Positions 49,053-57,443 of a DNA stretch of 64,000 bases are shown piece after piece; positions within the stretch are counted from its first letter, which is position 1, and the number at the start of each line of letters is the position of its first letter. A model generated the notes under the pieces. It saw only the letters and a program-made list of their open reading frames with translations, was not told the DNA's origin and did not search any database. Source of the stretch: Paraburkholderia guartelaensis (GTDB taxonomy: Bacteria; Pseudomonadota; Gammaproteobacteria; Burkholderiales; Burkholderiaceae); assembly GCF_004353905.1 (NCBI RefSeq), contig NZ_SMOD01000022.1, positions 62,001 through 126,000 on the forward strand. The letters are read 5' to 3'. The translations under genes and the position numbers were made by a program.

Positions 49053-51680
49053 ATGCTGAAGCCATTCATCATTAGCCTCGTCGCCTGGTCGGTGCGCCGC
49101 GCGGCGTGGGTGATCACACTCGCAATCGTGCTTGCCGTGCTCTCCGGCGTGTACGTTGCGAAGCATTTCAAGATCAATACCGACGTCAGCGGTCTCGTCG
49201 AGAACACGGCCGAGTGGGCCGCGTTGAGCGACGCCAAGGACAAGGCGTTCCCGCAGCGCGCGAGCTCGCTGCTCGTGGTCGTCGAAGCCGACGCGCCCGA
49301 ACTCGCCGACGCCGCCGCCGACAAGCTCGCGCAAGCGCTCAAGGCCGACTCGCGCGAATTCAGCGCCGTCTCGCAGCCCGCGGGCGGCCCGTTCTTCCAG
49401 CACAACGGCCTGCTGTTCCCGTCCACGGCCACCGTGCTCTCGACCACGGGCCAGCTCGTCCAGGCGCGCCCGCTCGTGAACCAGCTCGCGAAGGACCCAA
49501 GCCTCGCGGGTCTGGCCGGCACGCTCACGACCACGCTGCAACTGCCGCTCACGATCGGCCAGATCAAGTTGCCGCAAATGGCGAATCTGCTCGGCAGTGC
49601 CGCCAACGTCGTCGACGAGGTGCTCGCCGGCAAGCCCGCGGCGTTCTCGTGGCGCGCGCTCGTCGACAAGGATTCGGCCACGAAGCCCGCGTTCGCATTC
49701 ATCACCGTGCAGCCGGTGCTTAACTTCGCCGCGCTCAAGGCAGGCGCAAACGCGTCGGAGGCGATCCGCGCGACCGCCGCCTCGCTTCATCTCGACAGCG
49801 AATTCGGCGCGCGTGTGCGCCTCACGGGCGAACAGCCGCTCGCCGACGACGAGTTCGCCTCGGTGCAGGACGGCGCCGCGCTCAACGGCGTGATCACGAT
49901 CATCGTCGTGCTCGCCATCCTGTGGCTCGCGCTGCGCTCGGGCAAGCTGATCGGCGCCACGCTCATCACGCTCGTGATCGGTCTCGTCATCACGGCCGCG
50001 CTCGGCCTCCTGATGATCGGCTCGTTCAACATGCTGTCGGTCGCGTTCATGGTCCTGTTCGTGGGGCTAGGCGTCGATTTCGGCGTGCAATTCGGCGTGA
50101 AGTATCGCGAGGAGCGCTTCCAGGACGAGCGGCTCGACGCCGCGCTCCTCAAGACCGCGCGCACCATCGGCGTGCCGCTCACGCTCGCGGCGATCGCCGT
50201 GGCCGAAAGTTTCTTTTCCTTCCTGCCGACCGCCTACAAGGGCCTCTCGGAACTCGGGCAGATCGCGGGCGTGGGCATGTTCGTCGCGTACGTCTGCAAC
50301 ATGACGGTGCTGCCGGCGCTCATCCGCGTGTTCAATCCCAGGGGCGAGCGCGCTTCGCCGGGCTTCGCGTTCCTCGCGCCCGTCGACAAATGGCTCGCCG
50401 AGCATCGCAAGCCGGTGCTGATCACCACGCTCATCATCGTGGTGGGCGCGACGCCCTTGCTGCTGCACCTGCGCTTCGACTTCAATCCGCTGCATCTTAA
50501 GGATCCGCATACTGAATCGATGGCGACGCTGCTCGCGCTCAAGAGCTCGCCCGTCATCTCGATCAACGACGTGAGCGTGCTCGCGCCGTCGCTCGAAGAA
50601 GCCGACAAGATCGCCGCGCGGCTCTCGAAGCTGCCGGAAGTGGCACGCGCCACCACGCTCAGTTCGCTGATTCCCGACGATCAGCAGCAAAAGCTCATGC
50701 TGATCTCGAGCGCCGCGCAGCAGCTTCTGCCCGCGCTCACGCAGCAGCCGTCCACGCCCGTGACGGACGAAGTGCGTGTGCAGACGCTCAAGCGCGCGGC
50801 CAACCAGCTTTCGCTCGCCGCGAGCGACCATCCGGGGCCGGGTGCGGCCGAGGCGAAGCATCTGTCGGACTCGCTCAACAAACTCGCGAACGCGAGCCCG
50901 GCCACGCGCGACCGCGCGGAAACCGCCTTCAGCCTCACGCTCAAGCTCGCCTTCGCGCAGCTCGCGCGCCTGTTGCAGCCCTCGGAAATCACACGTGAAA
51001 ACCTGCCGCCCGAGATGGCGCGCGACTGGGTGGCGCCGACCGGCCAGGCGATCGTGGACGTCGCGCCGCGCGTGCCGCCGGGCGTCGATCCCAACGACGA
51101 CGTGATGCTCGCCCGCTTCGCACACGCGGTGAAGGCGGCCGAGCCGAACGCGATCGGCGGTCCGATCTCGATCCTGCACTCGGCGAACGTGATCATCCTC
51201 GCGTTCTTCCAGGCAGCGGGATGGTCGGTGCTGCTCATCACGGCGCTGCTCTGGATCACGCTGCGCAATTTCGGCGACGTGCTGCGTACGCTCATTCCTC
51301 TGCTGGTATCGGCACTCGTTACGCTCGAACTGTGCGTTGTCTTCGGAATTCAGCTAAATTTCGCCAACATCATCGCGCTTCCCCTGATGCTCGGCGTCGG
51401 TGTCGCGTTCAAAATCTATTTCGTGATGGCCTGGCGCGCGGGGCAGACCGGCCTCCTGCATTCGAGCCTCACACACGCGGTGCTTTTTTCCGCCGCGACC
51501 ACGGCCACGGCATTCGGGAGCCTGTGGCTATCGCATCATCCGGGCACGTCGAGCATGGGCAAGCTGCTCGCACTGTCCTTGTTCTGTACGCTGATAGGCG
51601 CCGTCGTGTTCCAGCCGGTGCTGATGGGCAAGCCGCGCGCAAAACGCGCGAGATCGGAAACTCAGGGGATCGACCAATGA
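49053..51680 (+). CDS. hpnN: Hopanoid-associated RND/MMPL transporter (HpnN)
   Basis: An 875-residue inner-membrane protein of the MMPL/RND family. A first span (residues about 15-37) is followed by a large periplasmic domain and a bundle of spans (about 275-425). A second periplasmic domain (about 460-710) and a final bundle (about 715-860) complete the usual two-fold RND layout. HpnN is known from Rhodopseudomonas and Burkholderia as the hopanoid exporter to the outer membrane. Its stop overlaps the start of the MlaA lipoprotein gene by four bases. A TATACT near 48993 is a possible -10 box. No ribosome site is obvious before the ATG. Confidence 0.93.
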   Translation: MLKPFIISLVAWSVRRAAWVITLAIVLAVLSGVYVAKHFKINTDVSGLVENTAEWAALSDAKDKAFPQRASSLLVVVEADAPELADAAADKLAQALKADSREFSAVSQPAGGPFFQHNGLLFPSTATVLSTTGQLVQARPLVNQLAKDPSLAGLAGTLTTTLQLPLTIGQIKLPQMANLLGSAANVVDEVLAGKPAAFSWRALVDKDSATKPAFAFITVQPVLNFAALKAGANASEAIRATAASLHLDSEFGARVRLTGEQPLADDEFASVQDGAALNGVITIIVVLAILWLALRSGKLIGATLITLVIGLVITAALGLLMIGSFNMLSVAFMVLFVGLGVDFGVQFGVKYREERFQDERLDAALLKTARTIGVPLTLAAIAVAESFFSFLPTAYKGLSELGQIAGVGMFVAYVCNMTVLPALIRVFNPRGERASPGFAFLAPVDKWLAEHRKPVLITTLIIVVGATPLLLHLRFDFNPLHLKDPHTESMATLLALKSSPVISINDVSVLAPSLEEADKIAARLSKLPEVARATTLSSLIPDDQQQKLMLISSAAQQLLPALTQQPSTPVTDEVRVQTLKRAANQLSLAASDHPGPGAAEAKHLSDSLNKLANASPATRDRAETAFSLTLKLAFAQLARLLQPSEITRENLPPEMARDWVAPTGQAIVDVAPRVPPGVDPNDDVMLARFAHAVKAAEPNAIGGPISILHSANVIILAFFQAAGWSVLLITALLWITLRNFGDVLRTLIPLLVSALVTLELCVVFGIQLNFANIIALPLMLGVGVAFKIYFVMAWRAGQTGLLHSSLTHAVLFSAATTATAFGSLWLSHHPGTSSMGKLLALSLFCTLIGAVVFQPVLMGKPRAKRARSETQGIDQ

Positions 51681-52720
51681 AGAAGAATCAAGCCGCGCTC
51701 ACCATGGCGGCGGCGAGCCTGGCGCTCCTCGTGACGTCGGGTTGCGCCACGGGCCCCGACCGCAAACCGGGCGATCCGTTCGAGCCCGCGAATCGCGCAA
51801 TTTTCACGTTCAACGACAAGCTCGACACGTACATCGCGCAGCCGGTCGCCAAGGGCTACCAGAAGGTGACGCCGCAGCCGCTGCGCCAGGCGATCACGAA
51901 CTTCTTCTCGAACATCGGAGACGTCGACAACCTGGCGAACAACTTGCTGCAGCTGAAGATCACTGACGCCGTCCAGGATCTGATGCGCATCGCGATGAAC
52001 ACGACCTTCGGTTTGGGCGGCCTGATCGACTTCGCGACGTTGGCGGGGCTGCCCAAGCATCATCAGGACTTCGGCCTCACGATGGGCCATTACGGCATGC
52101 CGGCCGGCCCGTATCTCGTGCTGCCGCTGTTCGGGCCCAGCTCGGTGCGCGACGGCATCGGCATGGCCGTGGACGTGAAGTTCAACGTCATCAACTATTT
52201 CGAGCCGGCGGTGCGCAACCCGATGTATCTCGCGCAGTTCATCAGCGCACGCGCGGATCTGCTCGGCGCGACCGACCTGCTCAAGCAGGCGGCGCTCGAC
52301 CCGTATTCGTTCGTGCGCGACGCCTACCGCCAGCAGCGCGAATCGCTGATTCGCGGCTCGCGTGGCAATAATGCGCCGCTGCCCAATTACGGCGAGCCGG
52401 GCGGGGAGGCAACACCGAACGAGAACGGGGCACCCAATTACGAGGACCCGGGCGAGTCGGGTGGTGCCGGCGGCGCAGGTGGCGCAGCCGCCCCCGGCGC
52501 TTCGAACAATGGTCTGCCGAATTACGAGGATCCGGGCGAGGGGAGCGCGGCGGCAACAGGTGCGGCCGCGGCTGGAGCGGGTCCAGGTGCTGCTGCGGCG
52601 GCCGGCACGGCAGGTGTAGCGGCGGCAGCGGCAGCCGCTTCCGCACCGGCAGGCGCATCGGCGCCTGTCGCGGCTTCGGGTGCGACGGCAGCGCCTGCGA
52701 AGCCGGCATCGGCGCCCTGA
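51677..52720 (+). CDS. mlaA: MlaA/VacJ-family outer-membrane lipoprotein with repetitive Gly/Ala-rich tail
   Basis: A 347-residue lipoprotein. The signal ends in LLVTSGC with lipid-bearing Cys23. Residues about 30-225 are a full MlaA domain (DPFEPANRAIFTFNDKLD, then TLAGLPKHHQDFGLTMGHYG). MlaA forms a ring in the outer membrane that moves phospholipid inward from the surface. The last 110 residues are low complexity, with three PNY(E/G)(D/E)PG copies and a long Ala/Gly/Pro run, not part of classical MlaA. It is translationally coupled to hpnN (ATGA overlap), so it probably receives or sorts hopanoid-linked lipid traffic. A strong terminator follows. Confidence 0.92.
   Translation: MKKNQAALTMAAASLALLVTSGCATGPDRKPGDPFEPANRAIFTFNDKLDTYIAQPVAKGYQKVTPQPLRQAITNFFSNIGDVDNLANNLLQLKITDAVQDLMRIAMNTTFGLGGLIDFATLAGLPKHHQDFGLTMGHYGMPAGPYLVLPLFGPSSVRDGIGMAVDVKFNVINYFEPAVRNPMYLAQFISARADLLGATDLLKQAALDPYSFVRDAYRQQRESLIRGSRGNNAPLPNYGEPGGEATPNENGAPNYEDPGESGGAGGAGGAAAPGASNNGLPNYEDPGEGSAAATGAAAAGAGPGAAAAAGTAGVAAAAAAASAPAGASAPVAASGATAAPAKPASAP
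52382..52537 (+). repeat. Three PNYxxPG repeats in the MlaA tail
   Basis: Residues 236-242, 253-259 and 281-287 read PNYGEPG, PNYEDPG and PNYEDPG. The last two are encoded by nearly identical DNA (aattacgaggaYccgggcgag). Spacing varies (10 and 21 residues). The rest of the tail is Ala/Gly/Pro-rich, probably flexible. Confidence 0.75.
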
Positions 52721-52766
52721 ACGCAACATAGGGCTGCCCGTTTGCGGGCGGGCGGCGTACAAACGC

Positions 52767-52806
52767 AAAAAAACCCGGCAACCTTTCGAGGTTGCCGGGT
52801 TTTTTA
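52767..52806. terminator. Bidirectional terminator between mlaA and the thioesterase gene
   Basis: AAAACCCGGCAACC (to 52783) pairs perfectly with GGTTGCCGGGTTTT (from 52790) around TTTCGA. An A-run on the left and T-run on the right let it end both convergent transcripts. Confidence 0.93.
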
Positions 52807-52824
52807 TTGCGTCGTGCGCGCCGC

Positions 52825-53310
52825 TCAATGCACCGAAGCGTCCTCGCTCTCGGCCTGACGTTCGGCCTCGTTCGCCGCCGCCAGCGCCGTGGCATCCGCC
52901 GTCGTGGTGACGGTCTGGCGATAGCGTTCATAGGCTTCGTCAGCGTAGCGGATCCGTTCGCGGCCATGCGGGGCCGGCATGCCGTCGGCACCGAGGTTCA
53001 CGAACACCATCTTTTCGATCGTCAGGATGCTCTTGCGCGTGATCTTGTTGCGTACTTCGGCGCGCAGCGTGATCGACGTGCGGCCGAATTCCGTGGCCGT
53101 TATGCCGAGTTCGATGATGTCGCCCTGACGCGCCGAGCTCACGAAGTTGATCTCCGACATGAACTTGGTCACCACACGCTGGTTGTCGAGCTGGCAGATC
53201 GCATAGATCGCCGCTTCTTCGTCGATCCAGCGCAGCAGGCTACCGCCGAACAGCGTGCCGTTCGGATTCAGGTCTTCAGGCTTGACCCACTTGCGAGTAT
53301 GAAAATTCAT
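52825..53310 (-). CDS. Acyl-CoA thioesterase (hotdog fold, YciA-like)
   Basis: A 161-residue hotdog-fold hydrolase cleaving acyl-CoA to free acid and CoA. Family segments: NPNGTLFGGSLLRWIDEEAA (residues about 16-35, with the active-site Asp31) and KFMSEINFVSSARQGD. An Ala/Glu-rich tail follows the fold. I chose the ATG at 53310, with GGGGAG 9 bases upstream; the frame runs to 53373 without support. Its upstream region holds two nested inverted repeats (53359-53408). It lies downstream of hpnG on the same strand, 118 bases apart, so it may be read with the hpn operon or from its own promoter. Confidence 0.88.
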   Translation of the reverse strand: MNFHTRKWVKPEDLNPNGTLFGGSLLRWIDEEAAIYAICQLDNQRVVTKFMSEINFVSSARQGDIIELGITATEFGRTSITLRAEVRNKITRKSILTIEKMVFVNLGADGMPAPHGRERIRYADEAYERYRQTVTTTADATALAAANEAERQAESEDASVH

Positions 53311-53358
53311 GGCTGGTAACTCCCCGATATGTGATTTGTCCCCAGCTCGCAGGAACGA

Positions 53359-53408
53359 ACCTAGGGTTAACACTGATATGTTACCAGAGATAGGGGTTTA
53401 CCCTAGGT
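53359..53408. promoter_or_regulatory. Nested inverted repeats upstream of the acyl-CoA thioesterase gene
   Basis: Outer arms ACCTAGGGTTAA (53359-53370) and TTTACCCTAGGT (53397-53408) match at 11 of 12 positions. Inside is TAACA (53368-53372) with TGTTA (53379-53383), spacer 6. The segment is AT-rich for the window. On the minus strand a TTGAAA (53415-53410) may be a -35 box, with the repeats over the core promoter. A regulator binding site is likely; which regulator is unknown. Confidence 0.5.
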
Positions 53409-53428
53409 ATTTCAATAGCCCGCCAGGA

Positions 53429-54151
53429 TCATTTGGGGAAAAAGGCGCCGGTGGCCGTCAGTACCTGCCGCGCAGCGCTCAGCGACTGGCGTGCCGCTTT
53501 CGCGTCCGCCGCCACGCGCAGCAGGCCGCCCAGTTGCGCCGGGTCGCGCGCCAGTTCGCGCAGGACAGGGAGGACCGCCGTCGTGCCGTCGTCGCGCAAG
53601 CCGGCCATGGCCGCTTTCGGCAGGCTGCGCCACGCCGGATCGACGATCGCGCGGCACACCGCGAACGGCACGCCATGCGCGGCGGCCGCGGCTGCGGCCA
53701 GATGCGATTCCATGTCGACGGCGAGCGCTCCGCACGCGCTGAATAGCGCTGCCTTGTCCGCCGCACCGGTGAGCGGCGCCGCAACGGCTGCCTCCACGCC
53801 GCGCCGGGTTTTCGCGGCGAGCGGCGAGGCCATCAGCGCGTCGGCCATGCGTGCGCTCCAGTCGGCGTCGGCCTCGACGCGCCCGAACGGCCCTTCGATC
53901 GCTTGCGCGATCACGAGGGTGCCCGGCTCGAGATCGGGCGCAAGGCCGCCCGCCGTGCCGAAGCTGACGATGCCCGCCGCGCCGTCCTTGAGCGCCGCCG
54001 CGAGCGCGCTCTGCAGCAGATCGGCGCGCGCGGCGTAGACGGCGCGCACGCCGTCCTGGCCTTTGCCCGCGGCAATGCTCGCCTCGAAGGCCATGCCCGT
54101 CACTGCGATCACGGGCAGGGCGCGCGCCTTGACTCCAGCCGCCGCGCTCAC
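53429..54151 (-). CDS. hpnG: Hopanoid-associated nucleosidase/phosphorylase (HpnG)
   Basis: A 240-residue enzyme of the nucleoside-phosphorylase fold that removes adenine from adenosylhopane, giving ribosylhopane or its phosphate. Recognisable parts are VIAVTGMAFEASIA at the start, IVSFGTAGGLAP (about 58-69) and AVDMESHLAA with the ribose-binding Met-Glu. The start is the GTG at 54151, overlapping the shc stop (GTGA), so translation is coupled. The frame is open far upstream, but only as a shadow of shc. It is the last gene of the hpnD-hpnE-shc-hpnG operon. Confidence 0.9.
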   Translation of the reverse strand: MSAAAGVKARALPVIAVTGMAFEASIAAGKGQDGVRAVYAARADLLQSALAAALKDGAAGIVSFGTAGGLAPDLEPGTLVIAQAIEGPFGRVEADADWSARMADALMASPLAAKTRRGVEAAVAAPLTGAADKAALFSACGALAVDMESHLAAAAAAAHGVPFAVCRAIVDPAWRSLPKAAMAGLRDDGTTAVLPVLRELARDPAQLGGLLRVAADAKAARQSLSAARQVLTATGAFFPK

Positions 54152-56178
54152 AGACCGACCGTGACGCGCGTCACGCCCGCGCGCTTGAGGTTGCGGTAGC
54201 GCGCAAGCGCCCATAACGGGAAGAACTTGCGATAACCGTGGTAGCGCAGATAGAACACGCGCGGAAAACCCGTGGCCGTGAAGCGCGTTTCGTCCCACAG
54301 GCCGTGTTCCTGCTGCGTTTTCTGCAGATACTCGATGCCGCGTGCAACCGCCGGATGATCGACCGCGCCCGCAGCCATCAGACCGAGCAGCGCCCAGGCC
54401 GTTTGCGAAGCCGTGCTCGTGGCGCGCTCGTAGCCGCGGTATTCGAGCTTGTAGCTCGTGCCGTCTTCGCCCCAGCCGCCGTCGTCGTTCTGGATCTGCA
54501 CGAGCCATTGCACCGCGCGCTTCATGCGCGGGTCGTCGTGACCGAGGCCGGCCGCGTTGAGGGCGCACAGCGCCGTCCACGTGCCGTAGATGTAGTTCAT
54601 GCCCCAACGGCCGTACCAGCTGCCATCGGTTTCTTGCTCTTCGAGCAGGTAGTTGTACGCGCGGCGCGCGTGCTCGCTCGCGGCCGGCAGTTCGCCGAGC
54701 TGCGCGAGCATCGACAGGCAGCGGCCCGAGACGTCGGCGGTCGGCGGATCGAGCAGTGCGCCGTGGTCCGAGAACGGGATGTTGTTCAGGTAGTACTGCG
54801 TGTTCTCCGGCTCGAACGCGCCCCAGCCGCCGTTGCTGCTTTGCATACCGACCACCCATTCGCGCGCGCGGGCGATAGGGGCGTCGAAGGCATTCGTGTT
54901 GTCGAGCTTGTCCACGCGGTCCATCGCGGCCACGACCACGGCCGTGTCGTCGACGTCGGGGTAGTGCGGGTTCGCGTACTGGAATGCCCAGCCGCCCGGA
55001 CGCACGGCCTCACGGCGCGAGATCCAGTCGCCGCGCACGTCGAGAATCTGCAGCGGACGCAGCCATTCGAGGCCGCGGCGCGCGGCTTCCTCGGCGCGGG
55101 CGTCGCCGGTCTCCAGCAGGGCGTGCGCCGCAAGCGACGTGTCCCACACGGGCGAGAGGCACGGCTGAACGTACGCTTCCTCCGTGTGGACCGTCACCAG
55201 CTTTTCGAGCGACTGGCGCGCGATCGCGCGGTGCGGATGATCGGCGGGATAGCCCAGCACGTCGTACATCATCACGGCGTTGGCCATGGCCGGGAAAATC
55301 GCGCCCAGGCCGTCTTCGCCGTTCAGGCGCTCGTCGACGAATGCCACCGCGGCGTCGATCGCGCGCTGGCGCAAGTAGGTCGGAAAAAGCGGATCGGTCA
55401 CGCGCAGGACGCCGTCCACAGCGCGGAAGAAACCGAACCAGCCCTTGCTCTGATGCGGCGAGCGGGCATTCAGGCCCACGCTCACCGGCGCGCCGCGGAA
55501 CAGCTCGTCGATGCGCACGCCACGCGGGTTGCGCGCCACCGGGCGCTTCGCGCCCAAGACGAGCAGCGGCACGATCACCGTGCGCGCCCAGTACGACACC
55601 TTTGAAAGATGGAACGGGAACCACTGCGGCAGCAACGTGATCTCGACGGGCATCATCGGGACTGCATACCACGTGATCACGCCGAAGAGCGCGAGCAGGA
55701 TGCGCGTGAACACGTTGACCTGCTCCGCGCCGCCCGCCGCAAGAATCGCCTCGCGCGCGCGCACCATGTGCTCGGCGTCTTCGGCATCGCCGATCATCTT
55801 GAGTGCGAAGTAAGCCTTTACGGTCGCGCTCACGTCCATCGCGCCGTCGGTGAAGAGCGGCCAGCCGCCTTCGGGCAGCTGGATGCGGCGCAGGTAGCGC
55901 GCGATCTTCTGTTCGAGCTCGAGGTTCGCGGTTTCGCCCAGGTAATGCACCAGCAGCACGTATTCGGCCGGAATCGTGGCGTCCGCTTCGAGTTCGTAGA
56001 CCCAGTGGCCATCGGCGCGCTGGTCGGCGAGGATCGTGTCGGTCGCGCGCGCGACGGCGGCGTCGAGCGCTGCGAGCGGTGCGGCGACCGGTGCGGCCAT
56101 CTCGTCGGCAAACGTGGGAGCGGACATTGCCACGTCCGGCGTGGCGACGCCCCGCATGGCTTGGGATAAATCGTTCAT
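54148..56178 (-). CDS. shc: Squalene-hopene cyclase (Shc, HpnF)
   Basis: A 676-residue membrane-associated cyclase that folds squalene into hopene and hopanol. The catalytic acid motif is DVDDTA (residues 408-413), with the middle Asp protonating squalene. Several QW-type repeats are present (for example QLPEGGWPLF, QSSNGGWGAF, QNDDGGWGED, QETDGSWYGRWG). Length is standard. It is coupled by four-base overlaps to hpnE upstream and hpnG downstream. Confidence 0.97.
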   Translation of the reverse strand: MNDLSQAMRGVATPDVAMSAPTFADEMAAPVAAPLAALDAAVARATDTILADQRADGHWVYELEADATIPAEYVLLVHYLGETANLELEQKIARYLRRIQLPEGGWPLFTDGAMDVSATVKAYFALKMIGDAEDAEHMVRAREAILAAGGAEQVNVFTRILLALFGVITWYAVPMMPVEITLLPQWFPFHLSKVSYWARTVIVPLLVLGAKRPVARNPRGVRIDELFRGAPVSVGLNARSPHQSKGWFGFFRAVDGVLRVTDPLFPTYLRQRAIDAAVAFVDERLNGEDGLGAIFPAMANAVMMYDVLGYPADHPHRAIARQSLEKLVTVHTEEAYVQPCLSPVWDTSLAAHALLETGDARAEEAARRGLEWLRPLQILDVRGDWISRREAVRPGGWAFQYANPHYPDVDDTAVVVAAMDRVDKLDNTNAFDAPIARAREWVVGMQSSNGGWGAFEPENTQYYLNNIPFSDHGALLDPPTADVSGRCLSMLAQLGELPAASEHARRAYNYLLEEQETDGSWYGRWGMNYIYGTWTALCALNAAGLGHDDPRMKRAVQWLVQIQNDDGGWGEDGTSYKLEYRGYERATSTASQTAWALLGLMAAGAVDHPAVARGIEYLQKTQQEHGLWDETRFTATGFPRVFYLRYHGYRKFFPLWALARYRNLKRAGVTRVTVGL

Positions 56179-57443
56179 CTACGTTCCAAATTTTCGGTCA
56201 GGAGCAGCTCGGCGGCCTTGCGGCCCGAGCGGATCGCTCCTTCGATCGTCGCGGGCAGACCGGTAGCCGTCCAGTCGCCTGCAAGCATCAGATTGTTCCA
56301 GCGCGTGCGCGTCGCGGGCCGGCGCCATTCTTCGTCGGGCACCGCGGCGAAGGTCGCGCGCGCATCGGCGCACACGCGCCAGACGGGCAGCGGCTCGAGC
56401 GGCAGCGAGGCCGCCTCGGCCACGTCGACCCACACGCGGCGTGCGATCTCCTCGGGATCGAGGTCGAGCACGGCGTGCGCGTCGTGGATCGTCGCCGAGA
56501 GCCGCCCCTCGGCCGTGCACAGCCAGTGGGCCGTGCCGTTGACGAGCGCCATCGGCGCAACGAGGCCCGGCGGCGCTGACACCGAGTAGTGCACGGTGAC
56601 AATCGCATTGTGGCGCTGCGGCGCCTGCAGCGACGGCACGAGCGCCGCGGCGGCCACGCCGGGCACCGCCAGCACCACCGCCTCATCGGGAGCGAGCGTG
56701 ATGCGCCCGCCTGGAAAATCGAGTGCGGAGACGCGGCCCGCCGCGTCGTCGTACACGATCTCCCTGAGCGGCGAGTCAAGGCGAATCGCCGCGCCGCCGT
56801 GCTGAAGCATGCGCAAGGCCGGATCGACGAACGCGCTGGAAAGGCCCCCGCGCGCCGCCAGCGGCCGGAACGACTCGCCGCCCGCCGCGAGCGACTCGCG
56901 CAGCATCGCGCCGGCCAGCTCCGCACTGCCCACGCGCGGCTCGACATTGAGCGCCGTGAGAAAGAACGGGTGCAGCAGCCGGTCCCACAGCACGCCTTCG
57001 CAGCGCATGGTCTGCGCCATCGTGCGGCCCGGCTTGGCGAACAGGAGCGGCAGCAGCCCCAGATAGTCCGCGGCGCGCGTACCCGGCACGCGCGAGCGCG
57101 AGTCGCCGATCCAGAACGGCATGCGCGAACGCGAGAAGCGCACCGTCCAGCGCGAGCGCGCGGCGATATCCATGAACGCGAAGCCCGGCTCGGTGGGGCC
57201 GGAGAGCGCGTCGCCGGCGCCGATCGTGCGCACGTATTCGAGCGTGCGCGCATGTCCCGCCAGCACCAGATGATTGCCCGTGTCGAGCGTCGCCGAGAGC
57301 GTGCGGTCGTAGTACGAGCGACAGCGTCCACCTGCCTGGCTGGCGGCCTCGTAGAGCGCCACCTGCACGCCGCGCCGCTGAAGCCGCACGGCCGTCGCGA
57401 GGCCCGCAAGCCCAGCGCCGATGACGTGGACTAGCCGAGGCAT
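56175..57443 (-). CDS. hpnE: Hydroxysqualene dehydroxylase / squalene-associated FAD desaturase (HpnE)
   Basis: A 422-residue FAD enzyme of the amine oxidase/phytoene-desaturase type. The Rossmann motif is VIGAGLAGLATAVRLQRRG (residues about 7-25), and the C-terminal FAD loop is LAGDWTATGLPATIEGAIRSG (in blocks near 390-410). HpnE reduces hydroxysqualene to squalene, completing the HpnCDE route. I chose the ATG at 57443, which shares a base with the hpnD stop (TGATG). The reading frame extends to 57665 only as a shadow. It overlaps shc by four bases. Confidence 0.93.
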   Translation of the reverse strand: MPRLVHVIGAGLAGLATAVRLQRRGVQVALYEAASQAGGRCRSYYDRTLSATLDTGNHLVLAGHARTLEYVRTIGAGDALSGPTEPGFAFMDIAARSRWTVRFSRSRMPFWIGDSRSRVPGTRAADYLGLLPLLFAKPGRTMAQTMRCEGVLWDRLLHPFFLTALNVEPRVGSAELAGAMLRESLAAGGESFRPLAARGGLSSAFVDPALRMLQHGGAAIRLDSPLREIVYDDAAGRVSALDFPGGRITLAPDEAVVLAVPGVAAAALVPSLQAPQRHNAIVTVHYSVSAPPGLVAPMALVNGTAHWLCTAEGRLSATIHDAHAVLDLDPEEIARRVWVDVAEAASLPLEPLPVWRVCADARATFAAVPDEEWRRPATRTRWNNLMLAGDWTATGLPATIEGAIRSGRKAAELLLTENLERR

